Source: an uncultured Pseudoalteromonas sp.
Lineage (GTDB): Bacteria; Pseudomonadota; Gammaproteobacteria; Enterobacterales; Alteromonadaceae
Length of the DNA stretch: 64,000 nt
Reading direction: 5' to 3'
Assembly (NCBI GenBank): GCA_947493455.1
Contig: CANLRB010000003.1
Location: 62,001-126,000 of the forward strand
The notes below the pieces were generated by a model, which saw only the letters and a program-made list of their open reading frames with translations, made no database searches and was not told the origin of the DNA. This document shows positions 57,201 to 64,000 of this stretch, piece after piece. The translations under genes were made by a program, and so were the position numbers. The first letter of the stretch is position 1; every line of letters begins with the position of its first letter.

Positions 57201-57967
57201 ATGTTCATATTGTTGATGTGCCCAAAAGAGAAAATAGTACTGTGCCGTTAAACACAATATTGGATTTGAATATCGTGGTAAGCGAAAAAGTAACAATTAA
57301 TTCGTTTGGTTTGAATTCAAAGCTTGCAGGCAATTTACGCTTATCGGGTAATACGAGTACTCCTGTTATGGCAGTAGGCGAAATTAGCTTAGTTGATGGT
57401 GAATACAGGGCATTTGGTCAAGAATTGAAAATTGATACGGGACAAGTCGGTTTTAGTGGTGCGCTCGATAAACCCTATTTAAATGTACGCGCGATTAGAG
57501 ATCCGGAACTGACTGATGACGGTGTCATTGCGGGTGTACATTTAACGGGTCATGTTGACTCACCTAAATTAGAGGTGTTCTCAGAGCCTGCAATGGAACA
57601 GTCTAATGCGCTATCGTATGTGTTGACAGGCAGAGCTCCGGGTGAGGGAAATAGTTCATCAGATGCAATGCTGACGCAGTTTTTGTTGTCAAAAGGGTTG
57701 GCACGCAGTTCCGGTACCATTAGTCGCATTGCAGAGATTGTTGGATTTAAGGATATTGCATTGACCTCGCGCGGTTCGGGTGATGAGACAAAAGTAGAAA
57801 TTTCAGGTTACGTGGCTCCAGGGGTCCAAGTACGTTATAGTGTTGGCGTATTTGACTCGCTTAGTGAAGTTGCCGTGCGTTATCAAATATTGCCGCAGCT
57901 ATACATTGAAGCGACGAATGGCATTAATGATGCGTTAGATATTTTATATAAATTTGATTGGGAATAA
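54203..57967 (+). CDS. tamB: Translocation and assembly module TamB (AsmA-like)
   Basis: A 1254-residue protein anchored by one N-terminal helix (about 13-30) and spanning the periplasm as a long beta-taco. The C-terminal DUF490 domain is clear: VAVGEISLVDGEYRAFGQELKI type strands, RDPELTDDGVIAGVHLTGHVDSPKLEVFSEPAM, the motif ALSYVLTGRAPGEG and the final DILYKFDWE. Length and position directly after tamA match the family. It probably forms a conduit for phospholipids and supports outer-membrane protein assembly with TamA. A peptidyl-prolyl isomerase follows by one base, so all three are probably co-expressed. Confidence 0.95.
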   Translation: MKAYLARYIRNRVILSILFVFALLIGLVFSHTGNRLILIPVNYFSPDLTVELHKGRLLDEATVSIHYQSESLSISLNKLGFELGFYSCKGLCFNTTSLEHLTIFQKQAVTEFQKQSATKQNNTYHVAEKNPIALVSEKSFFSLPVPIVLTNLLVNNFEYRTYEDSIDKKCQSQCVITRGEGFEIAGTLADEHILLQSVNIESLFIALNDTESHRETEANMVPPVISDIYIDIPHVIDIDSFKINKLDMQQGHQEHGLRDVRLTAQFNKNNVEIEQFTGEYKNYLFESHGRAIFSRKNQLALTLKVNTLDTQSELFSLNSEGSLDAMKLKASLYNEVQLNVTGQVNLNHVGYPANLIITSDGFEFNIDSETAQVENLDLTYDGALTQYSVKGHAQVSYRKMANVRVESEIGGNLNAVQSRLKITSNSSQTDMSARVDWSDALQANFEVTRADITLDEFSESLRGKLLGQGKLSFAAKKSGWGLAVDNFNVTGHVNQVPVNANITLNLDDDWRSHIESFEIMSGANKLVLDGEVSDEWNLAGQLHITEQNELIDGFLGLGDGNITVTGKLKAPKFEWQIQFEELNYLDYRSNQVNFTGVVDTSQNFLTKVVLNSGHLTYANHEFGSVDLVLNGDLKNHTVEFNLLGDDRHYESALSGHYIASKWHGSFSKFNISHQTAALNIREPINIEADLQNQYLNVLPHCWQGKNSDFCVKKLRVAKEAGELELAIEQLNLSLLNLLDISNVQSSGTISGHLNADIQSNGIYTLNSELHGSDMTFTVATDQQDIILPIEEFSLGFVGDKSNIAINSVMNSSILGAIVSDIAINDLKSARTLSGNIKLEGLLLAKLQPFIPNLDRLNGHFAGDMKLDGTLLNPKIHGQIKGEGIEIASKSLPLALRESEFSIQFDENKASFDATLNDELEGHVNTIGELVWSDTNLQGTMVVRGDSFMIMPEPKVWLSIRPELAIEIENNQVEIQGDIIALDGRIRIDELPNEAVALSDDVHIVDVPKRENSTVPLNTILDLNIVVSEKVTINSFGLNSKLAGNLRLSGNTSTPVMAVGEISLVDGEYRAFGQELKIDTGQVGFSGALDKPYLNVRAIRDPELTDDGVIAGVHLTGHVDSPKLEVFSEPAMEQSNALSYVLTGRAPGEGNSSSDAMLTQFLLSKGLARSSGTISRIAEIVGFKDIALTSRGSGDETKVEISGYVAPGVQVRYSVGVFDSLSEVAVRYQILPQLYIEATNGINDALDILYKFDWE

Positions 57968-57968
57968 G

Positions 57969-58868
57969 ATGAAAAAAATAATAAATCCACTTGCTTGTGC
58001 TGTACTGAGTTTAGTTATGATGCCGACTAGTGCACAAAGTGTAGACGTAAAGGAGCAATTATCACCGTCGCAAATTATCAATAACGCACCAAAATCAAGC
58101 TGGCGAAGTCTTGATTTAGAGAATACCTTGATCATTGAACTGCAAACGGGTTCGGCCGTCGTCGAATTAAACCCTTTGCTGGCGCCCAATCATGTTGAAA
58201 ATACAAAGCAGCTTGTGCGTTCGGGTTTTTATAAAGATTTAAATATGTATCGTTTTGTTGAGGGCTTTGTTGCGCAAGGCGGCGACATAACCGGCGAGAA
58301 GAAAATATCAAAAGGGTCGCGGCGTATCAACGCAGAATTGTCTTATAAGTCGAAAAAACAACTCGCGATAACACCTGTAACGGATTCTGACGGCTACGCT
58401 AATTCAACTGGTTTTTTAAATGGTTTTGCCGTTGCGCAGAATAACGATGCCACTGAAACATGGCAGGCGCATTGCCCTGGTGTATTTGCAATGGCACGAG
58501 AAAACGACATCAATAGTGGCGGGACGGAGTTCTATGTAGTACTCGGTCATGCAACACGTTATCTCGATCGCAATACAACTGCGTATGGGCGTGTTGTGAC
58601 CGGTATGGAACACTTTCAACGACTGCAGCGTAAGCCCAAAAAAGAGGTGAGCGATGCCGACTTTAATCCAATTAAGTCAATTCAGGTGGCGTCTGATTTA
58701 AATAATTCTGTCGCACATTCGATTGAGGTACTAAAAACGTCTTCGCACGATTTTAGTCAATTAATAAATGCACGCAAAAATCGTCCTGAAGCGTGGTTTG
58801 TCACAACACCTGACTATACTGATGTGTGTGCTGTGACAATCCCGAATCGACAAAAGGGCACCTTGTAG
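57969..58868 (+). CDS. Periplasmic cyclophilin-type peptidyl-prolyl isomerase
   Basis: A 299-residue exported protein. The signal peptide MKKIINPLACAVLSLVMMPTSA is cleaved before QSV. The cyclophilin domain (about 60-230) is recognised by the block LAPNHVENTKQLVRSGFYKDLNMYRFVEGFVAQGGD and the later PGVFAMARENDINSGGTEFYVVLG, with the F-V-x-Q-G-G-D active-site strand intact. The C-terminal about 65 residues are an extension of unknown role. The ATG lies one base after the tamB stop, so it belongs to the tamAB transcript and probably assists envelope protein folding. Confidence 0.88.
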   Translation: MKKIINPLACAVLSLVMMPTSAQSVDVKEQLSPSQIINNAPKSSWRSLDLENTLIIELQTGSAVVELNPLLAPNHVENTKQLVRSGFYKDLNMYRFVEGFVAQGGDITGEKKISKGSRRINAELSYKSKKQLAITPVTDSDGYANSTGFLNGFAVAQNNDATETWQAHCPGVFAMARENDINSGGTEFYVVLGHATRYLDRNTTAYGRVVTGMEHFQRLQRKPKKEVSDADFNPIKSIQVASDLNNSVAHSIEVLKTSSHDFSQLINARKNRPEAWFVTTPDYTDVCAVTIPNRQKGTL

Positions 58869-58877
58869 GGCCACACA

Positions 58878-59726
58878 TTATTGTCGGTTTGTTTTTACAG
58901 AAAATGGTGTGGATGTGAGCCGTGTGCTGCGAAATGGGTTAATGTCGAGCCCGCCGCGGCGCGTATAGCGCGCATACACATCAAGTTCTGAAATGCCTAA
59001 GCCTTGTAGGTCATGGAAAATACGCTCGACACACTGTTCATGAAATTCATTGTGATTTCTAAATGAAATCAAGTAACGCAAGATACTTTCGTGGCAAATC
59101 GCAGTACCACTATAGCGAATAATAATACTGGCCCAATCTGGCTGCGATGTGATCAAACAGTTCGACTTTAATAAATGGCTATACAGTATCTCGTCTGTGA
59201 CTTGTGCATTGCTCGGGCCTAATTTGAGATGCTCTACCGAGAATTCATACTCATTGACCTCAATATCGAGCTCATCGATGCAGGTACCTGGCAAAGCAGT
59301 TGGCATAAGGCAATCAAATTGCTCCGGTGTATATAATGTCACTTTGACCTGACAGTTCGCCGCATCGGATAGATCTCGCTCTAAATGGTGATGCACTTGT
59401 TCAACTGAATCAAAGCGTGTTTGATTGAAACTATTTAGATAAAGTTTGAATGACTTTGACTCAATTAAGTGGCTGCTTTGGCATGGAAAAACAAACTCGC
59501 CCACAGCGACTTGCGGCTTGCCCTTTGCATTTAGCCAAGATAATTCGTAGCCGGTCCAGGTATCTTCACCGAGAAAAGGTAACGCGCTTTCATCGATATT
59601 CAATCCATCGCGATTAAGTTTACGTGGAATTGCGAATAACAGATTAGCATCATAGGTGTCTTTATATTCAGTTTGCTGACCGAGTAGGGCCCCTTTTAAT
59701 TCAGGAGCATCTTGATAATGTGACAT
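58878..59726 (-). CDS. queF: NADPH-dependent 7-cyano-7-deazaguanine reductase (long type)
   Basis: Reduces preQ0 to preQ1 in queuosine biosynthesis. At 282 residues it is the two-domain type II QueF. The QueF motif [12 protein letters not shown] (89-100) for NADPH is in the N-terminal half, and the catalytic Cys190 and Asp197 lie in [11 protein letters not shown]. The C-terminal motif [12 protein letters not shown] is also conserved. It is divergent from syd with a short intergenic space, an arrangement often seen in gammaproteobacteria, and convergent with the cyclophilin. Confidence 0.96.
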   Translation of the reverse strand: MSHYQDAPELKGALLGQQTEYKDTYDANLLFAIPRKLNRDGLNIDESALPFLGEDTWTGYELSWLNAKGKPQVAVGEFVFPCQSSHLIESKSFKLYLNSFNQTRFDSVEQVHHHLERDLSDAANCQVKVTLYTPEQFDCLMPTALPGTCIDELDIEVNEYEFSVEHLKLGPSNAQVTDEILYSHLLKSNCLITSQPDWASIIIRYSGTAICHESILRYLISFRNHNEFHEQCVERIFHDLQGLGISELDVYARYTRRGGLDINPFRSTRLTSTPFSVKTNRQ

Positions 59727-59787
59727 AGTGGTTCATTTCAATGTAATATTATGCGTATTGTAACTAAATTTATTTGGCTTTGGCAGT

Positions 59788-60333
59788 ATGTCTTTAATTG
59801 AAACTCTTGAACAATTGCAACTTCAACATCAGCAACAGGCTCACGAACACACAGGAAATGGAGCGACCATCGAACACGATGCCGACTGGCCAAGTCCATG
59901 CGAAAAAGGCACTGTTGACGAGCTTGGCAATATTTCTTGGCAGGCGGTTAAACAACCGAGTAAATCGACCTTGATGCAATTGGCAAGTGCACTCGATTGC
60001 GAGTTCCCTGCACAACTTGATGCGCTGTATAGTAGTTATTATAGTGCAAATTTGCCACTTGAGTTTCAAGGCCATTCGATCTTGCTACTTCAAGCATGGA
60101 ATGAACAAGATTTTGAGAACTTACAACAGAATATAACAGGCCATGTTCTGATGAAACGTCGATTAAAACACAATGACACCGTGTTTTTTGCATTAACCGA
60201 AAATGAAGATATGTTGTTAGTCGTTAACTTAAGTGATGGTTCGGTCTGGCTAGAGCAGGTTGGAAAAAAACCACATCAAAAAGTGGCAGATGACTTAGCC
60301 TCGTTTTTATCTCAGTGTGAAGCGAAACACTAA
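59788..60333 (+). CDS. syd: SecY-interacting protein Syd
   Basis: A 181-residue peripheral membrane protein that binds SecY and proofreads or regulates the translocon. The sequence follows Syd along its length: DADWPSPCEKG near residue 32, DALYSSYYSANLPLEFQG, the EQDFENLQQNITGHVLMKRRLK block and NLSDGSVWLEQVGKKPHQKVADDLASFL at the end. The length is the family norm. It is divergent from queF and ends in a bidirectional hairpin. Confidence 0.93.
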   Translation: MSLIETLEQLQLQHQQQAHEHTGNGATIEHDADWPSPCEKGTVDELGNISWQAVKQPSKSTLMQLASALDCEFPAQLDALYSSYYSANLPLEFQGHSILLLQAWNEQDFENLQQNITGHVLMKRRLKHNDTVFFALTENEDMLLVVNLSDGSVWLEQVGKKPHQKVADDLASFLSQCEAKH

Positions 60334-60364
60334 AAAATAAGTGAGCTCGCAGCTCACTTATTTT
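60334..60364. terminator. Bidirectional terminator between syd and DUF2310 gene
   Basis: A perfect 14-bp stem (AAAATAAGTGAGCT with its complement) and 3-base loop, with A/T runs on both sides, sits between the convergent genes. Confidence 0.85.
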
Positions 60365-60382
60365 ACTATTTCTTGGGATTAC

Positions 60383-61156
60383 TTATTGAAAATCCCAAGA
60401 AATATTTGATACTAATCCGCATTCGTCGCAGCGAAAATCAAATAAATCAAACCAAGGTGTGTCAAGCCGCCATTCGCCTTGGCAACTTGGACATTTGCGC
60501 GCTAACTCTTCTTCCTTTGATTCACCACCGACACGATACAAGTAGTAGTAGACCGGCTTTTTGGTAAGGTAGCGAATACGCTTTGTCAGGTCCATACCTC
60601 GGCGATACAGGTCGCTGTCAACACTGGCAAGCTCCTTAATGGCGGCAAACTCGCAGCGCGTTGCACCATTTATCTGAATTTGATCACATGCTTGCCAATC
60701 TTCTTGCCATTTAAGTAGCGCTTTGTAGTCCCCATTTGCAATCGCCGGTATTTTATAGAGCGGTACCGGTAAAAAATCGTCGCCGCAATAGAGTGGGCTG
60801 CACGTATGCACATAGGTGGTATATAGAATATAGCTTGAAGGTTCACCACAATTATCCGCGCCATTAGAATGGATGTCTTGGCCTATCACTTTCACTTTAG
60901 GTTGTAGTAACCCGGCTTGATTGAGTTTATCGAGGCTAAATTTAACAAATGGACTATGATTTAGCGGGTGCAAGGAGTCTTGCTCCGGACACATCACACG
61001 GGTTGTGAAATAACCATCATTTAAGACAGTCGGAAATTCTTCACCAATAATTTGCCCGTTGAATCGTAGCGCATTGATGAGCGTAACGATTGCTTTTTCT
61101 GCGTTTTCTAACGTGGTTTCTTGGTAACAATCAAATGATAAATCGACAACAAACAT
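60383..61156 (-). CDS. DUF2310 Zn-ribbon protein
   Basis: A 257-residue cytoplasmic protein of the DUF2310 family. The C-terminus carries a zinc ribbon, CPSC (about 225-228) and CDEC (about 246-249). The body contains GYFTTRVMCPEQDSLHP, SPLYCGDDFLPVPLYKIP and RGMDLTKRIRYLTKKPVYYYLYR, all conserved in the family. No function is established. A 91-residue gene lies 2 bp upstream on the same strand, so the two are probably co-translated. Confidence 0.82.
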   Translation of the reverse strand: MFVVDLSFDCYQETTLENAEKAIVTLINALRFNGQIIGEEFPTVLNDGYFTTRVMCPEQDSLHPLNHSPFVKFSLDKLNQAGLLQPKVKVIGQDIHSNGADNCGEPSSYILYTTYVHTCSPLYCGDDFLPVPLYKIPAIANGDYKALLKWQEDWQACDQIQINGATRCEFAAIKELASVDSDLYRRGMDLTKRIRYLTKKPVYYYLYRVGGESKEEELARKCPSCQGEWRLDTPWFDLFDFRCDECGLVSNISWDFQ

Positions 61157-61158
61157 AA

Positions 61159-61434
61159 TTATTGCTTTTTGAGTAAATTGATAAGGAGATCGAGTTTTTC
61201 TTCAATACGGTCGAGTTGACTTTTGTCCGTTAGGTCGATGCTGTGAGTTGGTGTTGTTTCAGTTGTTGCCTCTTCAAACTCAAATGAGTCAGGTGATTTT
61301 TTGTATTGACTGAGCACGTCAATAATGACGGGCATCGGAACCTTGTGTGTAAGAGTCGCTTTTATTAGGGCGACACTGGGCTGTTTATTCTTTTTGATTA
61401 AGCGCCCGATGGCGTTTATAACTTCTTGCTGCAT
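61159..61434 (-). CDS. Small hypothetical protein with C-terminal amphipathic helix
   Basis: A 91-residue protein I do not recognise. The N-terminal half is helical and basic (INAIGRLIKKNKQPSVALIKATLTHKVPMPVIIDVLSQYKK), resembling a small DNA- or protein-binding helical domain. A Glu/Thr-rich linker follows, then a leucine-rich helix DRIEEKLDLLINLLKKQ that could form a coiled coil. It lies 2 bp before the DUF2310 gene and probably acts with it (inference). Confidence 0.65.
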   Translation of the reverse strand: MQQEVINAIGRLIKKNKQPSVALIKATLTHKVPMPVIIDVLSQYKKSPDSFEFEEATTETTPTHSIDLTDKSQLDRIEEKLDLLINLLKKQ

Positions 61435-61505
61435 AGAAAGACGATTGCTAGATAATTAATAGGCGTGATTTTACCTCGTATAAAACAATAAAAAAACAAC
61501 CAAGG

Positions 61506-61733
61506 TTATCTTAAAAGAGTGTCAAGCTTATCGATGATTTCGCTCCAATCTGCGTCTTGCTCGAGTGATTCGTGTAGAAAACTCGCTTGTGCCGAGCTCC
61601 AAAACGGCGCTTGCACAAGTGTAAGCCCCGGCGCTATTTTATGATTGTGAATAAACGTATCAATTTCGTTTTGGCTATTTGCCAAACCTAGTTGCGCAAA
61701 CAATGTGGCTAAGTTGTGCTGACATGTTTCCAT
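61506..61733 (-). CDS. DUF2789 family protein
   Basis: A 75-residue helical protein of the DUF2789 family, with LATLFAQLGLANSQNEIDTFIHNHK, LTLVQAPFWSSAQASFLHESLEQDADWSEIIDKLDTLLR as its two conserved halves. No function is known. The ATG at 61733 is chosen because family members begin a few residues before the first helix. Confidence 0.8.
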   Translation of the reverse strand: METCQHNLATLFAQLGLANSQNEIDTFIHNHKIAPGLTLVQAPFWSSAQASFLHESLEQDADWSEIIDKLDTLLR

Positions 61734-61840
61734 TATGAATAAGACCAAAAATTATAAAAACGACGCATTACAAATTATAGAATAGTTCAAAAAGTGTGCT
61801 AAGTTTATTGTGAAGAAAAACAATAACAAAAGGGTGACAT

Positions 61841-62503
61841 ATGGATAGCGATTCAACAGTGAGCGACATTATTGAGCAAAATACACAAGAACTACGCGCT
61901 GAATATCTAACCGCTGAGCAAACAAACCTTGCTGCAAGTTTATTATATCGGGCTTATCACGATGATGCGTTATTACAAAAAATATTGCATTTTAAACCCG
62001 GGAAAGAAGCAAAATATGAAGAAAAACTCCGTGCATTAATGCGTGAAGAACTGGTTAGCCTATGGCAAAGTGAACAGCCGATAATTGGTGTTTATGTTGG
62101 TGATAAGCTCGCTGCTGTTGGCTGTTTAATTCATGCTACGGGGCCATTAAAAGCTGAACGATATTGGCATTGGCGGTTAAAGTCGATGTTGACCGCTGGT
62201 TATATCACAACGAATCAATTAATTAAAAAAGAAAAAGTGCTGCGCGAAGCGATGTCGCCATTAGGGGCATATAGCTATTTAAGTCTCTTTGCCGTTGACC
62301 CACATAATCAAAAGGTTGGGTTAGCAAGATACTTGTTACGCGCTATTGATGATGTTTGTAGGCAGAGCCAAAGTTCTGGTTGCGCTGTATTTGTAACGCA
62401 AAATCAACTCACCCCACTATTTGAAAGCGAGGGTTATCAAGTAAAGTCACAGATTAGCTTTGAACATATTCCCGGTGCGCTTTTATTTAAATCGGTCGAT
62501 TAG
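61841..62503 (+). CDS. GNAT-family N-acetyltransferase
   Basis: A 220-residue acetyltransferase of the larger GNAT type. Two parts are visible: an N-terminal helical half (AAVGCLIHATGPLKAERYWHWRL) and motif A in YLSLFAVDPHNQKVGLARYLLRAIDDVC, where the acetyl-CoA loop reads Q-K-V-G-L-A, with the C-terminal strand GYQVKSQISFEHIPG. The substrate is unknown. An ATG after AAGGGTGAC is used. Confidence 0.78.
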   Translation: MDSDSTVSDIIEQNTQELRAEYLTAEQTNLAASLLYRAYHDDALLQKILHFKPGKEAKYEEKLRALMREELVSLWQSEQPIIGVYVGDKLAAVGCLIHATGPLKAERYWHWRLKSMLTAGYITTNQLIKKEKVLREAMSPLGAYSYLSLFAVDPHNQKVGLARYLLRAIDDVCRQSQSSGCAVFVTQNQLTPLFESEGYQVKSQISFEHIPGALLFKSVD

Positions 62504-62518
62504 TCCTCTTTGCCGCGT

Positions 62519-62544
62519 TTGATGTGCGAAATATCGCACATCAA
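62519..62544. repeat. 26-bp perfect palindrome upstream of the CsrB-like RNA
   Basis: TTGATGTGCGA (62519-62529) and TCGCACATCAA (62534-62544) form perfect 11-bp arms around AATA. It starts 15 bp after the GNAT stop and about 160 bp before the RNA start. There is no T-run on either strand, so an operator is as likely as a terminator. Confidence 0.6.
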
Positions 62545-62701
62545 TGTGGGTCATTGCATTAATAAGCGTAATCAGATTCGACAAACACTACTTAACGTAT
62601 TAAAAAATAAGCATAAAGTAATTATTGCCAAAATTTGACGTAAAACTAATTGCACAAACTAGCTAGTTTGCAGTTTGAATTTGTTTAAACTTATATACAT
62701 C

Positions 62702-63100
62702 AGGACGAGGCAGTGACATGACGTTAACTGAAAAGCCAAGGAAATGGAAAAAGGCGCGCATTAGGATAATGCAAAAGGAATAAAAGGATTTATAGGATAA
62801 AAGGACAAGGAAGCACGGACGATAGAGCACTAAATGAGTTAGTGTGTTAAATGGACATGAATAGGGATATGTCACAGGATGTGATAGGAATCATTAAGGT
62901 TGATGAGAACACACGGAAAGGCTAGGAGCAAAAGGATACTTCAGGAAGAAGTTAGGAACGAGGACATGGATAGCAAAGGGTATCAGGATGGTTATCCTAC
63001 TGGGATGTAAAGGAAATCACTGTTGGCCAATGGAATGACCAAATGTACAGGGAAAAAGACACCATTTGAGGCGCGACTTAGGTTGCGCCTTAACTTTTTG
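62702..63100 (+). ncRNA. csrB: CsrB/RsmZ-type CsrA-sequestering small RNA
   Basis: A roughly 400-nt non-coding stretch with about 26 GGA trinucleotides, most as AGGA, AAGGA or TAGGA, spread from 62703 to about 63052. This is far above chance in an AT-rich genome and is the hallmark of CsrB/CsrC/RsmZ RNAs, which bind many CsrA dimers and so relieve translational repression. A -10-like TATACA (62694-62699) precedes it and a strong terminator ends it at 63099. E. coli CsrB (369 nt, about 22 GGA) is of the same size. No protein-coding frame explains the pattern. Expected control by a GacA/UvrY-type response regulator is not proven; I saw no TGTAAG-N6-CTTACA box upstream. Confidence 0.85.
63067..63099 (+). 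terminator. Rho-independent terminator of the CsrB-like RNA
   Basis: A 6-bp GC-rich stem AGGCGC (63069-63074) with GCGCCT (63085-63090), a 10-base loop and TAACTTTTT tail. It ends the GGA-rich RNA just before the convergent DUF3301 gene. Confidence 0.85.
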
Positions 63101-63124
63101 TGGCGTTATCTATCAATATTGATA

Positions 63125-63424
63125 TTAAATTTTATGTGGTGGTATATCAGCTTTGACGAGACGAATGTCTTGCAAGTACAGTATGCCAGTATAACTATCT
63201 TGCCCTGTACTTGAAAACTCAAAACTAAACTCGGTTTTAAAACCTGGTTTTCCATTATTTAAAATTGCAATTCTGCGCTTTATACGCGCTACAGACAGCA
63301 GTTGAACATTGAGTTTGTCACATTGCCTTGATGCATGTTCTTTTGCTGATTCGGCTATCTTGCGGTCATGCCATATCCCGAAGAGTAACCCACCTGTAAC
63401 TAATAAAATCCAAATTGTCGTCAT
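63125..63424 (-). CDS. DUF3301 membrane-anchored protein
   Basis: A 99-residue protein with one N-terminal membrane helix (TIWILLVTGGLLFGIWH) and a short cytoplasmic or periplasmic domain. The SRQCDKLNVQLLSVARIKRRIAI segment and the FSFEFSSTGQDSYTGILYLQDIRLVKADIPPHKI end match the DUF3301 family. It overlaps the upstream DUF3549 gene by 4 bases (ATGA). Function unknown. Confidence 0.85.
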   Translation of the reverse strand: MTTIWILLVTGGLLFGIWHDRKIAESAKEHASRQCDKLNVQLLSVARIKRRIAILNNGKPGFKTEFSFEFSSTGQDSYTGILYLQDIRLVKADIPPHKI

Positions 63425-64000
63425 GATGAAAATAACTGCCCAATAGCTTTTGATAGCACGTCGCTGCGTGATTGATCTCTGAGTAAAGCTAAAACATGGG
63501 GGCGGGTCACGTCAATTGCAACTAAATCGGCAAAAATTCCTGCGAAAACGTCACTGCTTTGAGTGGTTGAAACTATTTCAAAATAGTCTGACATATGAGG
63601 AACAAGTGATATCCAGCAGCGCCCTGCTAATGTCATTAAGATATTTAAATCAAGTAATTGGGGATGTTTTAGCAAGCTTGTGATTATGTCATCAACTAAG
63701 CCTTGCGCTTTTGAGCTCGCAATCATACGTAAAAAGTATGTCAATTTGCCAATATCTTCGGTCGATATCGCATGTTTAATCTGTGTGATAAGCGCTTCTG
63801 TTAATGGGACATCGATTGAGACATGTTCAAGCATCGCGCTGAGAGGATTTAGTACTTCGTCTGGTAACTGTGGCAACGCGTTAATTAAGTGGCTTTGGTT
63901 TTCGTCAGAAAGACGAAACGCAAAGTCTGCCAGTCCTTGTAACGCAACACTTGACCAGTTTTCAAAGCCTATTTTACCTGATAAGTAGAGCGCCGCATGC
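63421..64000 (-). CDS. DUF3549 family protein, 5' end beyond the window
   Basis: The frame is open from the stop at 63421 to the right edge (at least 192 residues), so the gene begins outside the window. The visible part is helical, with GKIGFENWSSVALQGLADFAFRL, LINALPQLPDEVLNPLSAMLEHV and LNILMTLAGRCWISLVP. A TTG at 63876 inside the frame is not the start because the upstream sequence is equally coding-like. DUF3549 beside DUF3301 is a common gammaproteobacterial pair of unknown function. Confidence 0.8.
   Translation of the reverse strand, partial: HAALYLSGKIGFENWSSVALQGLADFAFRLSDENQSHLINALPQLPDEVLNPLSAMLEHVSIDVPLTEALITQIKHAISTEDIGKLTYFLRMIASSKAQGLVDDIITSLLKHPQLLDLNILMTLAGRCWISLVPHMSDYFEIVSTTQSSDVFAGIFADLVAIDVTRPHVLALLRDQSRSDVLSKAIGQLFSS

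Noticed and set aside
62663-62875. Minus-strand open frame across the GGA-rich region
   Set aside because: It runs antisense to the CsrB-like RNA; its composition comes from the GGA repeats and it has no ribosome site or recognisable protein pattern.
63023-63214. Plus-strand open frame of about 63 residues
   Set aside because: It runs through the RNA terminator into the antisense of DUF3301; not a gene.
1-64000. CRISPR arrays, tRNA/rRNA genes, insertion sequences, prophage genes
   Set aside because: No regular direct repeats, tRNA-like cloverleaf or transposase/phage motifs were seen on either strand by eye.

Overview
The window looks like a chromosomal segment of a marine, low-GC gammaproteobacterium, most likely of the order Alteromonadales (Pseudoalteromonas/Shewanella-like; genus not resolved). 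The reasons are the long type II QueF, Syd, RadD, the TamA-TamB pair, DUF2310/DUF2789/DUF3301/DUF3549 proteins, a GGA-rich CsrB-type RNA, many TonB/exported-peptidase genes, and GG-CTERM-like tails on secreted proteins. No rRNA, tRNA, CRISPR array, transposase or prophage gene was seen. Genes are mostly intact; only the gene at the right edge (DUF3549) is cut by the window.

Layout: 0.1-4 kb has a GntR/UTRA regulator and PhnW (aminoethylphosphonate transaminase), a GNAT enzyme and small unknowns. 4-9.2 kb carries a dCache chemoreceptor, a porin-like outer-membrane protein, an exported solute-binding-like protein and a haem-type membrane protein. 9.2-18.3 kb holds a CadC-like regulator, a secreted trypsin-like protease, two GNATs, a VOC protein, an old yellow enzyme divergent from a TetR regulator over a four-copy operator array, an ABC-2 exporter and an exported alpha/beta hydrolase. 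18.4-26.4 kb is the most interesting block: isoaspartyl dipeptidase (IadA-like), YfcC-type transporter, a large TonB receptor, a divergent exported cyanophycinase and an ArgR-family regulator. Read together this is a candidate system for using extracellular cyanophycin: cyanophycinase would release beta-Asp-Arg outside the cytoplasm, the TonB receptor and YfcC carrier would import it, IadA would split it to Asp and Arg, and ArgR could sense the arginine. The IadA homologue has lost two standard metal ligands.

26.5-36 kb has a CobW GTPase plus DUF1826 pair behind a probable Zur box, an aromatic amino-acid permease, a MATE exporter, and hutH-hutU with a divergent LysR regulator. 36-50 kb is rich in secreted hydrolases (M14 carboxypeptidase, beta-lactamase-fold serine hydrolase, a 1307-residue subtilase) plus a FimV-like protein, an M20 deacylase, an OlsF-like fused acyltransferase, a PhzF protein and a second solute-binding-like protein. 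50-64 kb is housekeeping: RadD (without a canonical start codon), an RraB-domain protein, TamA-TamB-cyclophilin, QueF, Syd, small conserved proteins, a GNAT, a CsrB-like regulatory RNA with 26 GGA motifs, and DUF3301/DUF3549.

All assignments come from reading motifs, lengths and context by eye; no database search was run, and comparisons to E. coli proteins are from memory.
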